DNA of 64,000 nucleotides from a virus. The notes under the pieces were generated by a model. The model was not told the origin of the DNA. It did not search any database and saw nothing but the letters and a program-made list of their open reading frames with translations. The position numbers and the translations under genes were made by a program. The stretch lies in IMG/VR virus record IMGVR_UViG_3300009103_001934, positions 1 to 64,000 of that record. One strand, written 5' to 3'. Positions within the stretch are counted from its first letter, which is position 1. The number at the start of each line of letters is the position of its first letter. Positions 1 through 10,505 of the stretch are shown here, piece after piece.

Positions 1-3000
1 GCCTTAGGCAAAACTGGTGCAGCACATAAAGCTCTCCAACAGTATGCAGTGTCGGGGGGCGGAATCATCCAATCTGCCGTGGCCTCCGGCGCCATCCCGG
101 CCTCGGTGCCCCCCGCCGGCCGCGCCCTCGGCTCGACGCTGGCGGCAAATGCTTCTGGCGTAATATACGGCTCACCCGGTGAAGCCGCTGCGTTAGCGCT
201 TAGAGGCTTTGCTTCGCCCGCTGGCAACGCCGCTTTACCTAATGTGAACACACGCGCCATCAGGGAGATGTCCGGACAAAATCAAGCCGCCCTGTATAAT
301 GCTTTGTCTGCTGACGTAGATAAAGGGGGGGCGGCAAATACTACACACGCCATTCTTGATGCAGCCAACGCTATGCGATTGAGAAATCTTCCCGCACCTA
401 AGGTACCCCAGTTCAAGGGCGGTCTCACACCGAGCGGCCAACGGAAGGGCGCAGGAATGGGGGCTTTTGAAACCATGATTTACGACCCTTATTGGTCGAA
501 TATCTTTAGAAGATCCGCAGGACACGGCGACGCTATGAACCAAGGTCTCCCGCAGGGCCATCACGCTGATCCCTTCATGTGGATGAGAAAAGCAGCGAAG
601 GAGGCAGCTGGAAATGCGGCGGGGTTTGGGGGTCCGGCTCGGGGTGCATTAGCACATTTGGCTCCCAAAGGTTACCAGTACGTGCGTCCGGAACTACGCG
701 GGCAAGCACTCCGTCAGGGATCCTTCGAGGATCCTAAAGGGAACGTACACAAATACACTCGAGAAATGGCCGACTTCGCTCGCAAGATGGAAGAATTAAC
801 TGAGGTATTAATGGTTGGCGGTGCGCTGGGTGTTAATAGTATCATGAAATTGACGAAAGGCGACCAAGTCCCCATCGGTGGAGGAGGAATGGTCCTAGCC
901 GGAAGAGACAATCCAGTGTCTGGAATCCGAAACACGTATGACCCTCAAAGATGGAAAGCTGTCAAAAAGGGCTCTTGGGGCAAAGAACAGAACAAACTGG
1001 TTCGGCTTTTCGATGAGTTTTTGCCACACTGGATGATGGAACAGGTTAAAGCTGAGCACCAGAAGAAAAGTGGTGAGATTAATGCTCAAACTGCTGCGTC
1101 GAAGAAGCTCATAGACGACCTCAAAAAAGATACTAAATTAACGAAGGAGCAAACCGCAAATATACAAGCATACGCAGACGCTTGGAAAAAGTTCAACACT
1201 TTGCGACAAAAGTCACTGACTATGGCTGGAGCAAAAATAGACGACCCCGATAATTGGAAATTTGGTGATACGTCCGGCTACGGTATTGACTGGAACCAAG
1301 TTGAAAATGTTAGCACTCAAATAGATAAGAGGATGCAACACGGATTGGCGGCTGCAGGCTACCTTACCACACCACAAGGTGGTTCCGCGGGTATCGGACA
1401 GCCAAAACTCGGTGATGTTGCTCAAGATCCGACAGCATTTAAAACTGTAAATATGGCCGGTCATTACGTGGGCGGTATGCCTCCGGGAACCCCTTTGGCG
1501 AGAAGGCTTCTAGCTTTAAGGACGGCTAATATAGGAAATGCCGCAAATAAAAATCCATTTAAATTAGGCGGAGATGGACTCATGCTGGGTAAGGGCGGCG
1601 CATTTCATAGAGAATTAATGGCGGGCGGATTTAAAACTGACTTGTTCGATATGGGAGATCTTGCGACTGAAAGAGTAGACCAAAACATGCAATTGATTAG
1701 CGGTTTCAAGGCAAGAGCCAAGGAAGTCTTTGATCATTTCAGTGAGCAAGGGGGGTTTGGTGATGATCTTGAAGGTATGTATCAAACTCGCACAATCAAG
1801 GGTAAAGACGGTAAAGAAATACAAGTCCCCTTATCTGATGCTGGTAAGATATTCGCGGAAAAAATGGTCGCGGCGGGCAAATTTACTAAAGAAGGCATGT
1901 CCGACTTTATTGCCGAGCTTTCTGCCACAGAATCCATGCTGGAAGAATTTACGGAATTAAACAAAGCCGGCAAGGAAGCGCGAGATAGAGTAAAACAGTT
2001 AATGGAATGGCAACAACATGTTGCCGCCGGCCGACTTACTCAGGTCGAATTTGCAGAAAAGGAAAAGGAATTACTTAAAAAGCACGCGGCCATACAGGAA
2101 GAAAACGCAAGGCAAGTGTACAAAGCCGGCGAAGCGCAAATGAAAATGATGTTAGCTGACCCGACAGCCTCCCAAGGACAAAGGATTGCTGCAGTAGCCA
2201 AGAGAAGACAAGACGCTATCAAGGCCGGTGAGTTCGGTGACTCTTTCTCCTTGATGGGCAAGGAAATGAAAGAGCGTTGGTCGATGAGTACGAGAGATAT
2301 GGCTCGCGTGTCACAAGAAGCTTTAGTAAACATCGGTGACACTTTCAGAGATGGAATCAACGACGCGGTTTGGACTTGGATTAACGGAACAAAAGATATC
2401 AAAGAATCCTTTAAAGATTTATTTAATGAGATCGGAGACATGGCCGCCAAGATGGTTATAAAGATGGCGCTACAACAGTTCTTATTTAATCCTATTATGG
2501 GAATGCCTATGAAGCAGGGTGGGTTAGTTAAGGGCTACAATAAGGGTGGTTATGTTGCTAATGGCATCCGAGGTAAAGATACCGTCCCCGCCATGCTCGG
2601 CAAGGGAGAATATGTTATTAGAGCAAATAGCGTAGACAAGCTGGGTTTAGAGTTTCTTGAGTCCTTAAATGGTGGTCGTCGCTTAACGGGATATAATTCA
2701 GGTGGAAGCATTAGGTATGGGCATGGTGAGTACAATCATGCCTACGCAACCAAAATGATGTTAGACGACCTAAATCGCAGCGGAGGTGCCTCTACTGGTG
2801 GAACAATAGCGAGCAGAAGAGATTCGAGCGAATACGATCCCATCTTTGGTGATGCAGATCCGCAGTCAGGCCTTAAATCATTTGCTAGGCATGGTAAGGG
2901 GTCCGCATTTATAAATTTAAAAAATTCATACCTTTATGGCAAGGGCACAAGCGGTTACGATATAGACAAAAGACTAAGCCAGTTCGCGCTTACTGACCCA

Positions 3001-3828
3001 AATAATCCGCGTAATAAATTTCGCATGGACAAATATGATAAACTCATGGACGCCAGAAAAGGACGCTACGACGAAATTAAAGAATGGGAGGCAAGCTCCG
3101 CAGAAGAAGCAAGGGGGCGTAGAAAAAAAATGATGAACATGCTATTTATGATGGGAGGCATAAGCCTATTATCTCAGGTGGTGAACCCCATGATGGGGCA
3201 ACGAGCCCCCTTTGCTGCTAAGCCCGGGAAATTTGGTAATTGGGTAAAGGGCGTTCCGGGAAGAATTAAAAATTGGTGGGGCGGCGCTAACGCTGGTGGC
3301 GCTGGTGCTGGTAATCTTGCAGAACCGCATCCGCTTGCTGCTCCCATGGGGGGGCCAATTGGGCAACGAAGATGGCAAGGGCGGCGGAACCCCGCGTTTA
3401 ATAACCCGAGATGGCCGGGGGTGGACCGTAACTATATGGGCGGAGCAATCGAAGATCGAGAGCTCTCTTTACTATCTAAGGGTGAGTATGTTATCCCCAA
3501 GGATATCGTAGACAAGCACGGCGTTGCCTTTTTTGATAATTTAAACAGAAATGGCCGTATAAAGGGCTATGCTGAAGGAGGGTATGTCGGTAGTGCTACG
3601 GGTGCGGAAACGGCCGGAGAAGACGTTCTGGGCTCAACAAACCACATTAACATAACTGTCAACATAGACCAAAATGGCTCTGCCGCTACAGACGCCTCAG
3701 GAGGAGGATTAAATGAGCCAAATGCCAAGAAGTTAGGCGAAATGATCAAGGGTCAGGTCGTTAACGTTCTGGTAAACCAGAAGCGCCCGGGCGGTATATT
3801 GTATGATGGAAATATATCAGGAACCTAA
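1..3828 (+). CDS. Tail tape measure protein, 5' end outside the window
   Basis: Sets tail length and is packed inside the tail tube of siphophages. The frame is open from base 1, so the GTG at 49 is probably not the true start and the gene is truncated by the window edge. The visible part is over 1260 residues, with a long Lys/Glu/Ala-rich helical middle (about residues 320-720 counted from base 49) and the Gly-rich C-terminal signature of tape measures: GGLVKGYNKGG followed by MLGKGEYVIRANSVDKLG near residue 825. A second version of this signature (LSKGEYVIPKDIVDKHG, then GYAEGGYVG) lies near residue 1130. A hydrophobic patch is near residue 1030. The 3' end overlaps the convergent minus-strand gene by 12 bases. 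The family call is strong; the exact subfamily is not resolved. Confidence 0.88.
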   Translation, partial: ALGKTGAAHKALQQYAVSGGGIIQSAVASGAIPASVPPAGRALGSTLAANASGVIYGSPGEAAALALRGFASPAGNAALPNVNTRAIREMSGQNQAALYNALSADVDKGGAANTTHAILDAANAMRLRNLPAPKVPQFKGGLTPSGQRKGAGMGAFETMIYDPYWSNIFRRSAGHGDAMNQGLPQGHHADPFMWMRKAAKEAAGNAAGFGGPARGALAHLAPKGYQYVRPELRGQALRQGSFEDPKGNVHKYTREMADFARKMEELTEVLMVGGALGVNSIMKLTKGDQVPIGGGGMVLAGRDNPVSGIRNTYDPQRWKAVKKGSWGKEQNKLVRLFDEFLPHWMMEQVKAEHQKKSGEINAQTAASKKLIDDLKKDTKLTKEQTANIQAYADAWKKFNTLRQKSLTMAGAKIDDPDNWKFGDTSGYGIDWNQVENVSTQIDKRMQHGLAAAGYLTTPQGGSAGIGQPKLGDVAQDPTAFKTVNMAGHYVGGMPPGTPLARRLLALRTANIGNAANKNPFKLGGDGLMLGKGGAFHRELMAGGFKTDLFDMGDLATERVDQNMQLISGFKARAKEVFDHFSEQGGFGDDLEGMYQTRTIKGKDGKEIQVPLSDAGKIFAEKMVAAGKFTKEGMSDFIAELSATESMLEEFTELNKAGKEARDRVKQLMEWQQHVAAGRLTQVEFAEKEKELLKKHAAIQEENARQVYKAGEAQMKMMLADPTASQGQRIAAVAKRRQDAIKAGEFGDSFSLMGKEMKERWSMSTRDMARVSQEALVNIGDTFRDGINDAVWTWINGTKDIKESFKDLFNEIGDMAAKMVIKMALQQFLFNPIMGMPMKQGGLVKGYNKGGYVANGIRGKDTVPAMLGKGEYVIRANSVDKLGLEFLESLNGGRRLTGYNSGGSIRYGHGEYNHAYATKMMLDDLNRSGGASTGGTIASRRDSSEYDPIFGDADPQSGLKSFARHGKGSAFINLKNSYLYGKGTSGYDIDKRLSQFALTDPNNPRNKFRMDKYDKLMDARKGRYDEIKEWEASSAEEARGRRKKMMNMLFMMGGISLLSQVVNPMMGQRAPFAAKPGKFGNWVKGVPGRIKNWWGGANAGGAGAGNLAEPHPLAAPMGGPIGQRRWQGRRNPAFNNPRWPGVDRNYMGGAIEDRELSLLSKGEYVIPKDIVDKHGVAFFDNLNRNGRIKGYAEGGYVGSATGAETAGEDVLGSTNHINITVNIDQNGSAATDASGGGLNEPNAKKLGEMIKGQVVNVLVNQKRPGGILYDGNISGT

Positions 3829-4698
3829 GGAATCAATTTTATCTTCTAATTCTTTAATCTTATTATCTAAAATAGATAAAGACTCATTATATAATAAATA
3901 ATTACTACTTAAATCCCCTCTTAAGATGGGCAATTTGTAATGGGGAGTAAAGTCTTTAAGAACTTCATAAGCTACATTAAACTTACTATCTCCCACGTAA
4001 TTTCTGTTTAAGATTAAATTCCATTTTTCTACAGAGAGAGTTCCCTCGATTACCCTTGGGGGTAATGCATGGTTTAAGCGAATAACTGTTTCGTTTTCAT
4101 TTAAAACTATATCTGAGATAGTTCTTTCCTCTACTGATCTATTATCTAACAAAGAGCAAACAATAGATAACTTGGCACCGGAGCCTGAGCCTGAAGAGGC
4201 GTCGTCTTCTTCGTCGGGAGCAAGGCTATATGTGCCTTCAGTGTGAATTTCAACAGAGTTAATTGATCCGCTTGCGCTTACAGACTTAACTACAAATAAA
4301 GCGGGGATATCAATCTCGTCTAGCGAGTTGTATTTGCATACTCCCGTAGACGGCTTAATTTGATCGCCCTCTTTATATCCCGAACCGCCGTCTAGAATAG
4401 AAACTTCTTTTACTTTGTATTCTTTATAAGTAAATTTTATTTCATCGTTCACGGATAGACTTGTACCTATATTTTCATTAATAACTATATTCTCCGTACC
4501 TTGAGACTGTACATCTTTTACGTATAAAAACTTTTGCTTTTCGGCTATCCGATAAAACTCTTGGTCACTGCCAATTACAATATAACTATCTTCCTTTAGT
4601 GAGGCTAGGTCCGCCTTAGAAGAGGCGGTGACGCTGTTGGAGTTTTGTAAAACTGATACGGTGTGCCCGTAGTTTTTCTTGATCATAGTTGGTGGCAT
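3817..4698 (-). CDS. Tail-tip associated structural protein, unknown (GGSGY motif)
   Basis: 293 residues, the last gene of the minus-strand tail operon. It contains ILDGGSGYKEGDQIKPS near residue 100, a motif type common in phage virion and fibre proteins and shared with the preceding gene, an Asp/Glu/Ser/Gly-rich linker near residue 165, and a C-terminal LDNKIKELEDKI helix that may be a short coiled coil. The ATG is preceded by an AAGGA Shine-Dalgarno sequence eight bases upstream, so it can be translated independently. The stop lies inside the end of the convergent tape-measure gene. Its position after the J homologue suggests an accessory fibre or tail-tip component; no enzyme motif is seen. 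Confidence 0.6.
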   Translation of the reverse strand: MPPTMIKKNYGHTVSVLQNSNSVTASSKADLASLKEDSYIVIGSDQEFYRIAEKQKFLYVKDVQSQGTENIVINENIGTSLSVNDEIKFTYKEYKVKEVSILDGGSGYKEGDQIKPSTGVCKYNSLDEIDIPALFVVKSVSASGSINSVEIHTEGTYSLAPDEEDDASSGSGSGAKLSIVCSLLDNRSVEERTISDIVLNENETVIRLNHALPPRVIEGTLSVEKWNLILNRNYVGDSKFNVAYEVLKDFTPHYKLPILRGDLSSNYLLYNESLSILDNKIKELEDKIDSLGS

Positions 4699-4713
4699 AA
4701 TTATTCCTTGTTT

Positions 4714-5427
4714 TTAGTAATTGTCGTTTTCTATATTTCTTGCAATTAATATTGCTGTTTCTCCGGATTCCGCGTCTGGGCGAGCAACCGATATCCTAGG
4801 CCTTTGTGTGTAGCCGCTTCCTGATTGCGTAACAATCACTTCGGACACGGCTCCGTCTTTTATTATAGTCCTAGCTTCTAGCTGGAATCCGGATTGTTCC
4901 GGTTCGGATATAATAATCTCGGGCGGGCTGGTATATCCTGACCCACCATTTATTATATTTATTCCTAGGACATTATTAAAAGCATTAAACGTAAGTATAT
5001 CTCCCGCGTCCAAGTCAGTGAATTTTTTAGACAGTTCAAATGGCAGATTTCTCAGGTAATTTTTAATTTCTACTACGTGTTTTTTACATTCTTCGCAATC
5101 TTCCTCCATAGACTTCATAAACTCTAGATCTAGAGCCGTGAAAAAGGCTGCCCTTTGCTTCCTGAATTCTTCTAGTTTAAACTCTGTGGCTATGGCCCTT
5201 TCGTCTATGGTTTGAGTTTCTTCATCGAAAAAATTAGCGTAATGATCTGCCGTAAGCGGGGTATTTGGAAAAAAGTAATTTGTTTTTACGTCTTCTTCTG
5301 TAAGGCCTTCGGATATAAGTATATTAAGATATTGAGCTTGGACATCTATATCGTTAGGAAGGGTAAAGGATAACCTTCTCTCATTCTTTAAAACTATTAA
5401 TAAAATTTTGTTAACTAAAGTTTTCAT
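4714..5427 (-). CDS. Tail-tip associated structural protein, unknown (two GSGY repeats)
   Basis: 237 residues, starting immediately after the stop of the J homologue. The N-terminal two thirds are charged and helical and hold a CEECKK pair near residue 110. The C-terminal third has two repeats of the pattern GSGYT-x2-P-x-I (INGGSGYTSPPEIII and TQSGSGYTQRPRISV), about 45 residues apart, predicted beta and typical of phage virion appendages. Co-transcription with tail-tip genes and the motif shared with the next gene argue for a tail or fibre role. No closer family is recognised. Confidence 0.6.
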   Translation of the reverse strand: MKTLVNKILLIVLKNERRLSFTLPNDIDVQAQYLNILISEGLTEEDVKTNYFFPNTPLTADHYANFFDEETQTIDERAIATEFKLEEFRKQRAAFFTALDLEFMKSMEEDCEECKKHVVEIKNYLRNLPFELSKKFTDLDAGDILTFNAFNNVLGINIINGGSGYTSPPEIIISEPEQSGFQLEARTIIKDGAVSEVIVTQSGSGYTQRPRISVARPDAESGETAILIARNIENDNY

Positions 5428-5428
5428 A

Positions 5429-8400
5429 TTAATAATTTATTACTCCGTCCCCTCCCTGATTAACAGAGATAGTGACAAATCTATTCGTAGAGTATACTGC
5501 TTCGTGCAGCGTATCGTCAGACGAGCCAAAGTTTGGTATACTGGCGTCTTGATCAACTATAGCATAATCATTAGAAGTCACAACTCCGAACATAGCTTCG
5601 TTTAGGTAGCTATCGTCTATCATTCTCCCCATATGTACATCAAAGAATCTCTGAGTTTTTACTAACCCACCGAAACCTTGACCGAATCCGGCTGGATGGT
5701 GATTCCAAACACCGGGAATGTTTTCGAATAAGTCTCCTTTGTTCATCCAAGAGAGCGTTGAGGGGCTGAATATGCCCGCTGTGATTTGGTAATTCCCGTC
5801 TGGGTTATCTGGGTCATCATGCGTAAAGGAAAGATCTTTGGCTGTTAATAAAGCTTTATTGTAGCTCGCGCTATCTGGATCCGGGAAAGTTTCGTATTCC
5901 CCGTTCCAAGCATTCATTCCCACCACAGCATAGGACGCTAGTTTATTATCATCTGATGGAGGGGGCAAATTATTGGGATCGAAATATACTCTAAATCTTC
6001 TAAAGCCTCTGACTGGTCGATCTTTGCCTGCTATTATTTGATTTCTTTCGTTATAAGATTCTAGTTTATCTATATCATAATTAGGCGTACCGGGATATCG
6101 CTCTCGATCCCATCCTCCGTAAGCGATACCGGCCTTAGATAGGGGCGCGTCATTTATGGTTGGCGGTCTAGTAGCCCCGGTAATGACAGGGTAACTGTCA
6201 CTGGGATTCCAGTAAAGCCAAGGGTCGTCTACGCTATATTTTAATACATGATCTGGGTAAAATCCTGCTGCAGTCCATTCTCCCACTCTAAATCTACATC
6301 TCGTTATGCTATCATCCCAGTTGGGTAAGTAATCTCCGTATGTACTATCATAATGCTCAGTCATCACGCACCCATATTCATGATACCCTTTGTAATTGTA
6401 CTGATCCGCTACGTCTTTCCAAGTTAAAACTTTGACTGCGGATACTCCTTGGCCTTCCCACTGACCATTTACGTTTAGCCTCACCCACCATCGAAAACCG
6501 CCTTGGTGAGCACTTGAGAACTTGGTTGGGACGATAGGGACCGAAAAAGAACCCGCTATATTGTCGTTACAACATTTAGGATTTCCCGCTTCATAATTAC
6601 CGACAAAGCGTCCGTTAACGTTCGCTGACATTTGATAGTTGGAGAATAAAGTATCCCCCGCGTCTCCAGTATGATCTCTAGCTAACCCTAGCCATAAATC
6701 ATCATCCCAATCTGACCACTCATTTGTTGGGCTGTCCTTTAGCTGATCAAGGTCGTGTAGTTTTTTGATCTCTCTATCAAAAGAGTCATAAAATTTTACT
6801 CCCATATAGTAGGTTTCTGAAAATAAAAATGTATCCGTCGAACCTACCGCGACAGGCGGACTAACTATAACTTCAGAACTAAGCGTGTTTACTCCTTCTG
6901 CTTCAAATGGGCATTCTACGATTTGGTATTCTCCAGTTTTATATAGCTCTTCTGCGGTAAAATTAAATACCCCCCTTTCTAGCGGAAGCTTGGGCGTACC
7001 ATCCGCTTTAAAATCTGCTCCAGAGAACGGATGTTTTGATACGTAAACATATCCTCCAGCTAAGTCTGTAAAAGAGTTTCGTAATAGTTCTAGGTGTACG
7101 AGCCCGTCCTTATCGACCCACTGTGTCGTATTTAATAAATCGCAAGCTAAATCTTTGCCGGGTCTCGATCCCGCTTGCCTTCGGGGGGTTAGGCAGTAGC
7201 CCTTCGGTTTTGGGTTATATATTTCTACTATATCCCAACCTTTACTATTAGAGAAGTTCTGCGAGGAGGTATCTCCGTCGTTTAAATTCCTAGCTTCGAC
7301 CGTTATATCTACATGTCTTCTGGGCCCGCCAGTTGTACTTTTATTTAATAAAAATGAATAATTAAAAAAGTTCTCTGTGGTTGTGAAGGTTGTTATCTCT
7401 GGGTTATTCGGAGAGTTCGACCCAGTATTTGGGTTATGTATACGAATTACGTACTCTATCGGGAAAGATACCGATACACTCGTTGCTCCTATTCCTGAGT
7501 CGACGGTTTGACCGAAAAAGGAAGCTCCCCAGACTATCGCGAAGTCTTGGTCTTGTATCTCTGCATAAAAAGTCTTCGTCGCTGAGTCTCCCGTGTTTGA
7601 GAGCGCCGGGTGAAATTCTGAATAAAGCCTGAGTGAATGGATTTGTATATCTCTTGTGGGGTGGTGGTCTGTAATTCCATACCCCTGTGCCCCCGAATAA
7701 TCTGTTCCGTCTGCGTGCGCTGCGGATGATACTCCCACGGCATTTATCGCGAAAACTCTTACAAAATATCTTGTATTGTTTTTGTGAGGTAAATAGAAAG
7801 TATAAGGCCTGCCGCTTTCGTCAGTTAAATCATCTAAATATAGGGTTTGTTCTAAGAAATTATTTTTAGGGATAGAAGTCCCCGATTTTAACTCGTCGTC
7901 AGTCCATACTGTACTCGGAACGCTTAGGCCCTCTCCGGCCTTGACGTAAATTTTATAACCAATTGTAGTCCCTCTATTGGTAGGGGGATGTACCTTAATG
8001 GCTAGTCTTTTTGTATTTGTACTACCGGGATAATTCCTTACATACAACTGAACAGCATGAGGGGCGGGAGGGGCCTCTGTTACGGTTTGTGGGCTAGGAA
8101 CAAATGAATATATAATGCCTGATTCTATGTAATCATATTTCTTTTCGTTATGCACTACCGCTTCGACATCATGCATAAACCCTTCATTTTCTTTAATTGA
8201 TATAAGGGAGTATAAGTTATTAGTATTTATATCCGTTAATGACCAAGTAGACTCTTTCATTAACTCCCCATCGGACGTGCTAAACATTTCGTTATTATCT
8301 CCGTAAGTTATGGTCGTCCCTGAAGTAGGGCCTTTAACTAGTTCTGAGTGCCCTATTCCTGTGGAGCTTACCGTCACACTATTATTGCTAGGAGAAAAAT

Positions 8401-10501
8401 TGAACGTCTGTATATGTTCATTTCTAATATCTGGATAGTAGCTCTGGTTTGCGAGGTCTACTAAAGAGGTGTCATAAAAATAATTCGGTGTAGTTAAGGT
8501 CAGTTGGTAATTTGTATTGTTACATAAATTATTATTTGTACAGTCTGTAGAGAGTAGCGGGTGACTTAAATCCTCGTCTAAGACTATGCCTGTTGTATTA
8601 ACATCTATAACTCTCCCTCCGAATCTATTTATTGATCTACTTTCGTCTACCAAACGTATTATGTCACCGGGACGGAGCATCATTCCTTCTGGTCCCGTAG
8701 TAAATTGTACTACTTCAGTTTGCGTTGCGTCTGTCGCGAGTATCCATCTAGCTAATCTAATTGCTTGAGAACGACTTGTACAGGCAAAGGCTGTTATCTC
8801 TTTTTCTATAACGCCATGCTTTCTGATTCCTTCTGTGTTTTCTACATATTCTACTGAGGGTTTGTAGAAATTAGTTTTATCATTATACCTTACTAAGCAG
8901 ACTGTGGGCGTAGCTTTTTCGCTAGTTGAAGAATACGTGAAATTTCCGTTTTTTACATTCGCGTTGGTGTATTGGGCTACGGCAGTTCTGGGTTTGTCTA
9001 TCGATGTATGTATACTTCCGAAGCCATAATATAAGATCGATCTAAAACAACTAGCGAAATCTTTGAGCACTTTAAATGCATCTTCTCGAGTATTAATAAG
9101 AGTATTACAGGTGAACCTCGGTTCTTTCCCCCCCTCTCCATTTGGGACTAACGTATCGCAAAATTTAGATATCTCATATAGCGTCCACTTGTCTACTTCT
9201 ACGTCTTTAAGAAATTTTCCTACCCCGTACCTCTCGTTAGTTAAAAGGTCGTAGAAAATCCAAGCTGGATTATCCGTCCAAGCGTTTTCATCTTTGAAGG
9301 TTCCATCCCAAGGTGTAACTGTATCCGCATATTGTCTTGTTATTGGATCATAATTACTAGGCACTTTGACTTTCAACAGTCTCATGTCGAATGAACGAGT
9401 CGGAATTTGAGAAAAGTATTCCGCGTTAAAGTTCATCGAGACTAATGAAGAATTGGGGTAAGATAAAATATTATCACTTACTGTAGTTATAGTATCGATA
9501 AATGTTTGATTGGAGATATTGTTTTGCGCTGAATCTGGAGTGGTCCTTATCACCTCTATTTCCCAACCGGCTAGATTTTCACTCATTAAGTCGGTATCGA
9601 ATGTTATATTTATAGGGTGAAGGTACGGAGCAGTAACTAAGCCTTGTACGGTAGTAGAAAAAGGCCCGTCTGTCGGATACCACCCTCTTGAGGTAGCTAG
9701 ATCCATAACTCCGTTGTTGTCTATATATATAGGCCTATACCTTGTTTTAAACGTAACTTCGGTTCCGTTTACTTCTCCCCATTCTGATATATCAAAATTG
9801 TCCCCCTGTTTCGTATAACTTAAAGAAGATATTTTAATCCCTATTCGGCACCTTTGGGCTGTTTTGTCTAAAAATCTATAAACTTTTGGGTGAAAAAAGA
9901 ATGGGTTATCTGCAGAAGCTTCATCTTGAGCATTCCATCTCGCGTTATCTGGACCCCTTACTCTTTCGTTAATTACTCTAGTTTTTTCTATAGCGTTCGT
10001 GTCTCCTACATATAGAAAACCGTCATTTTGACTTACTCCAGACGGCACTCCATTAGCTATAGCTACTTCTACATTTTGAAAATTATATTGGTCGTTCGCG
10101 TTTACTACTGGGGTATCGTTTAGGTATATTGATTTAAGCCAAGCTTCAGGTTGGGTGTCCGAAAAGGCTTGAAAATTAACATGCTCCCATCCTATTTGCC
10201 CGTTAGGATTTGTTCCTGAAGGCACCCATTCTCCGCTTACTATCCCTTCGATTTCCCCTTCACATATTAAATCTATAGTTTTGGCTATAGTTCTTGAAGT
10301 AAAGAATCCTGTTTCTCCGTTGGGGAAAATTCCAGAATAAATTCCTTCCCCGGTAGAGTTAAATATTTTTATCTCGTCTGTGCCATAAATTCTATTGTAA
10401 TAAGTGTTTGAGCTCGCTACATCGATACCATACTCCTGAGTATTATAATACCCCTCTGCTGCCCCAGAAGTACTTACCGTGTTTGTAGTGATCGTGCTCA
10501 T
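5429..10501 (-). CDS. Central tail hub / host specificity protein, lambda J-like
   Basis: 1690 residues. Forms the tip of the tail and normally makes first contact with the host receptor. The N-terminal hub region has the family signature TIDLICEGEIEGIVSG near residue 77, then the loading region with SRSQAIRLARWILATDATQ and MMLRPGDIIRLVDE around residues 575-620. A fibronectin-III-like region starts near residue 810 (PPAPHAVQLYVRNYPG). The C-terminal 700 residues are beta-rich and unlike lambda J, as expected for the receptor-binding part. It is longer than lambda J (about 1130 aa). It follows the I homologue by four bases and is co-transcribed with M, L, K and I. Confidence 0.9.
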   Translation of the reverse strand: MSTITTNTVSTSGAAEGYYNTQEYGIDVASSNTYYNRIYGTDEIKIFNSTGEGIYSGIFPNGETGFFTSRTIAKTIDLICEGEIEGIVSGEWVPSGTNPNGQIGWEHVNFQAFSDTQPEAWLKSIYLNDTPVVNANDQYNFQNVEVAIANGVPSGVSQNDGFLYVGDTNAIEKTRVINERVRGPDNARWNAQDEASADNPFFFHPKVYRFLDKTAQRCRIGIKISSLSYTKQGDNFDISEWGEVNGTEVTFKTRYRPIYIDNNGVMDLATSRGWYPTDGPFSTTVQGLVTAPYLHPINITFDTDLMSENLAGWEIEVIRTTPDSAQNNISNQTFIDTITTVSDNILSYPNSSLVSMNFNAEYFSQIPTRSFDMRLLKVKVPSNYDPITRQYADTVTPWDGTFKDENAWTDNPAWIFYDLLTNERYGVGKFLKDVEVDKWTLYEISKFCDTLVPNGEGGKEPRFTCNTLINTREDAFKVLKDFASCFRSILYYGFGSIHTSIDKPRTAVAQYTNANVKNGNFTYSSTSEKATPTVCLVRYNDKTNFYKPSVEYVENTEGIRKHGVIEKEITAFACTSRSQAIRLARWILATDATQTEVVQFTTGPEGMMLRPGDIIRLVDESRSINRFGGRVIDVNTTGIVLDEDLSHPLLSTDCTNNNLCNNTNYQLTLTTPNYFYDTSLVDLANQSYYPDIRNEHIQTFNFSPSNNSVTVSSTGIGHSELVKGPTSGTTITYGDNNEMFSTSDGELMKESTWSLTDINTNNLYSLISIKENEGFMHDVEAVVHNEKKYDYIESGIIYSFVPSPQTVTEAPPAPHAVQLYVRNYPGSTNTKRLAIKVHPPTNRGTTIGYKIYVKAGEGLSVPSTVWTDDELKSGTSIPKNNFLEQTLYLDDLTDESGRPYTFYLPHKNNTRYFVRVFAINAVGVSSAAHADGTDYSGAQGYGITDHHPTRDIQIHSLRLYSEFHPALSNTGDSATKTFYAEIQDQDFAIVWGASFFGQTVDSGIGATSVSVSFPIEYVIRIHNPNTGSNSPNNPEITTFTTTENFFNYSFLLNKSTTGGPRRHVDITVEARNLNDGDTSSQNFSNSKGWDIVEIYNPKPKGYCLTPRRQAGSRPGKDLACDLLNTTQWVDKDGLVHLELLRNSFTDLAGGYVYVSKHPFSGADFKADGTPKLPLERGVFNFTAEELYKTGEYQIVECPFEAEGVNTLSSEVIVSPPVAVGSTDTFLFSETYYMGVKFYDSFDREIKKLHDLDQLKDSPTNEWSDWDDDLWLGLARDHTGDAGDTLFSNYQMSANVNGRFVGNYEAGNPKCCNDNIAGSFSVPIVPTKFSSAHQGGFRWWVRLNVNGQWEGQGVSAVKVLTWKDVADQYNYKGYHEYGCVMTEHYDSTYGDYLPNWDDSITRCRFRVGEWTAAGFYPDHVLKYSVDDPWLYWNPSDSYPVITGATRPPTINDAPLSKAGIAYGGWDRERYPGTPNYDIDKLESYNERNQIIAGKDRPVRGFRRFRVYFDPNNLPPPSDDNKLASYAVVGMNAWNGEYETFPDPDSASYNKALLTAKDLSFTHDDPDNPDGNYQITAGIFSPSTLSWMNKGDLFENIPGVWNHHPAGFGQGFGGLVKTQRFFDVHMGRMIDDSYLNEAMFGVVTSNDYAIVDQDASIPNFGSSDDTLHEAVYSTNRFVTISVNQGGDGVINY

Positions 10502-10505
10502 TTTT

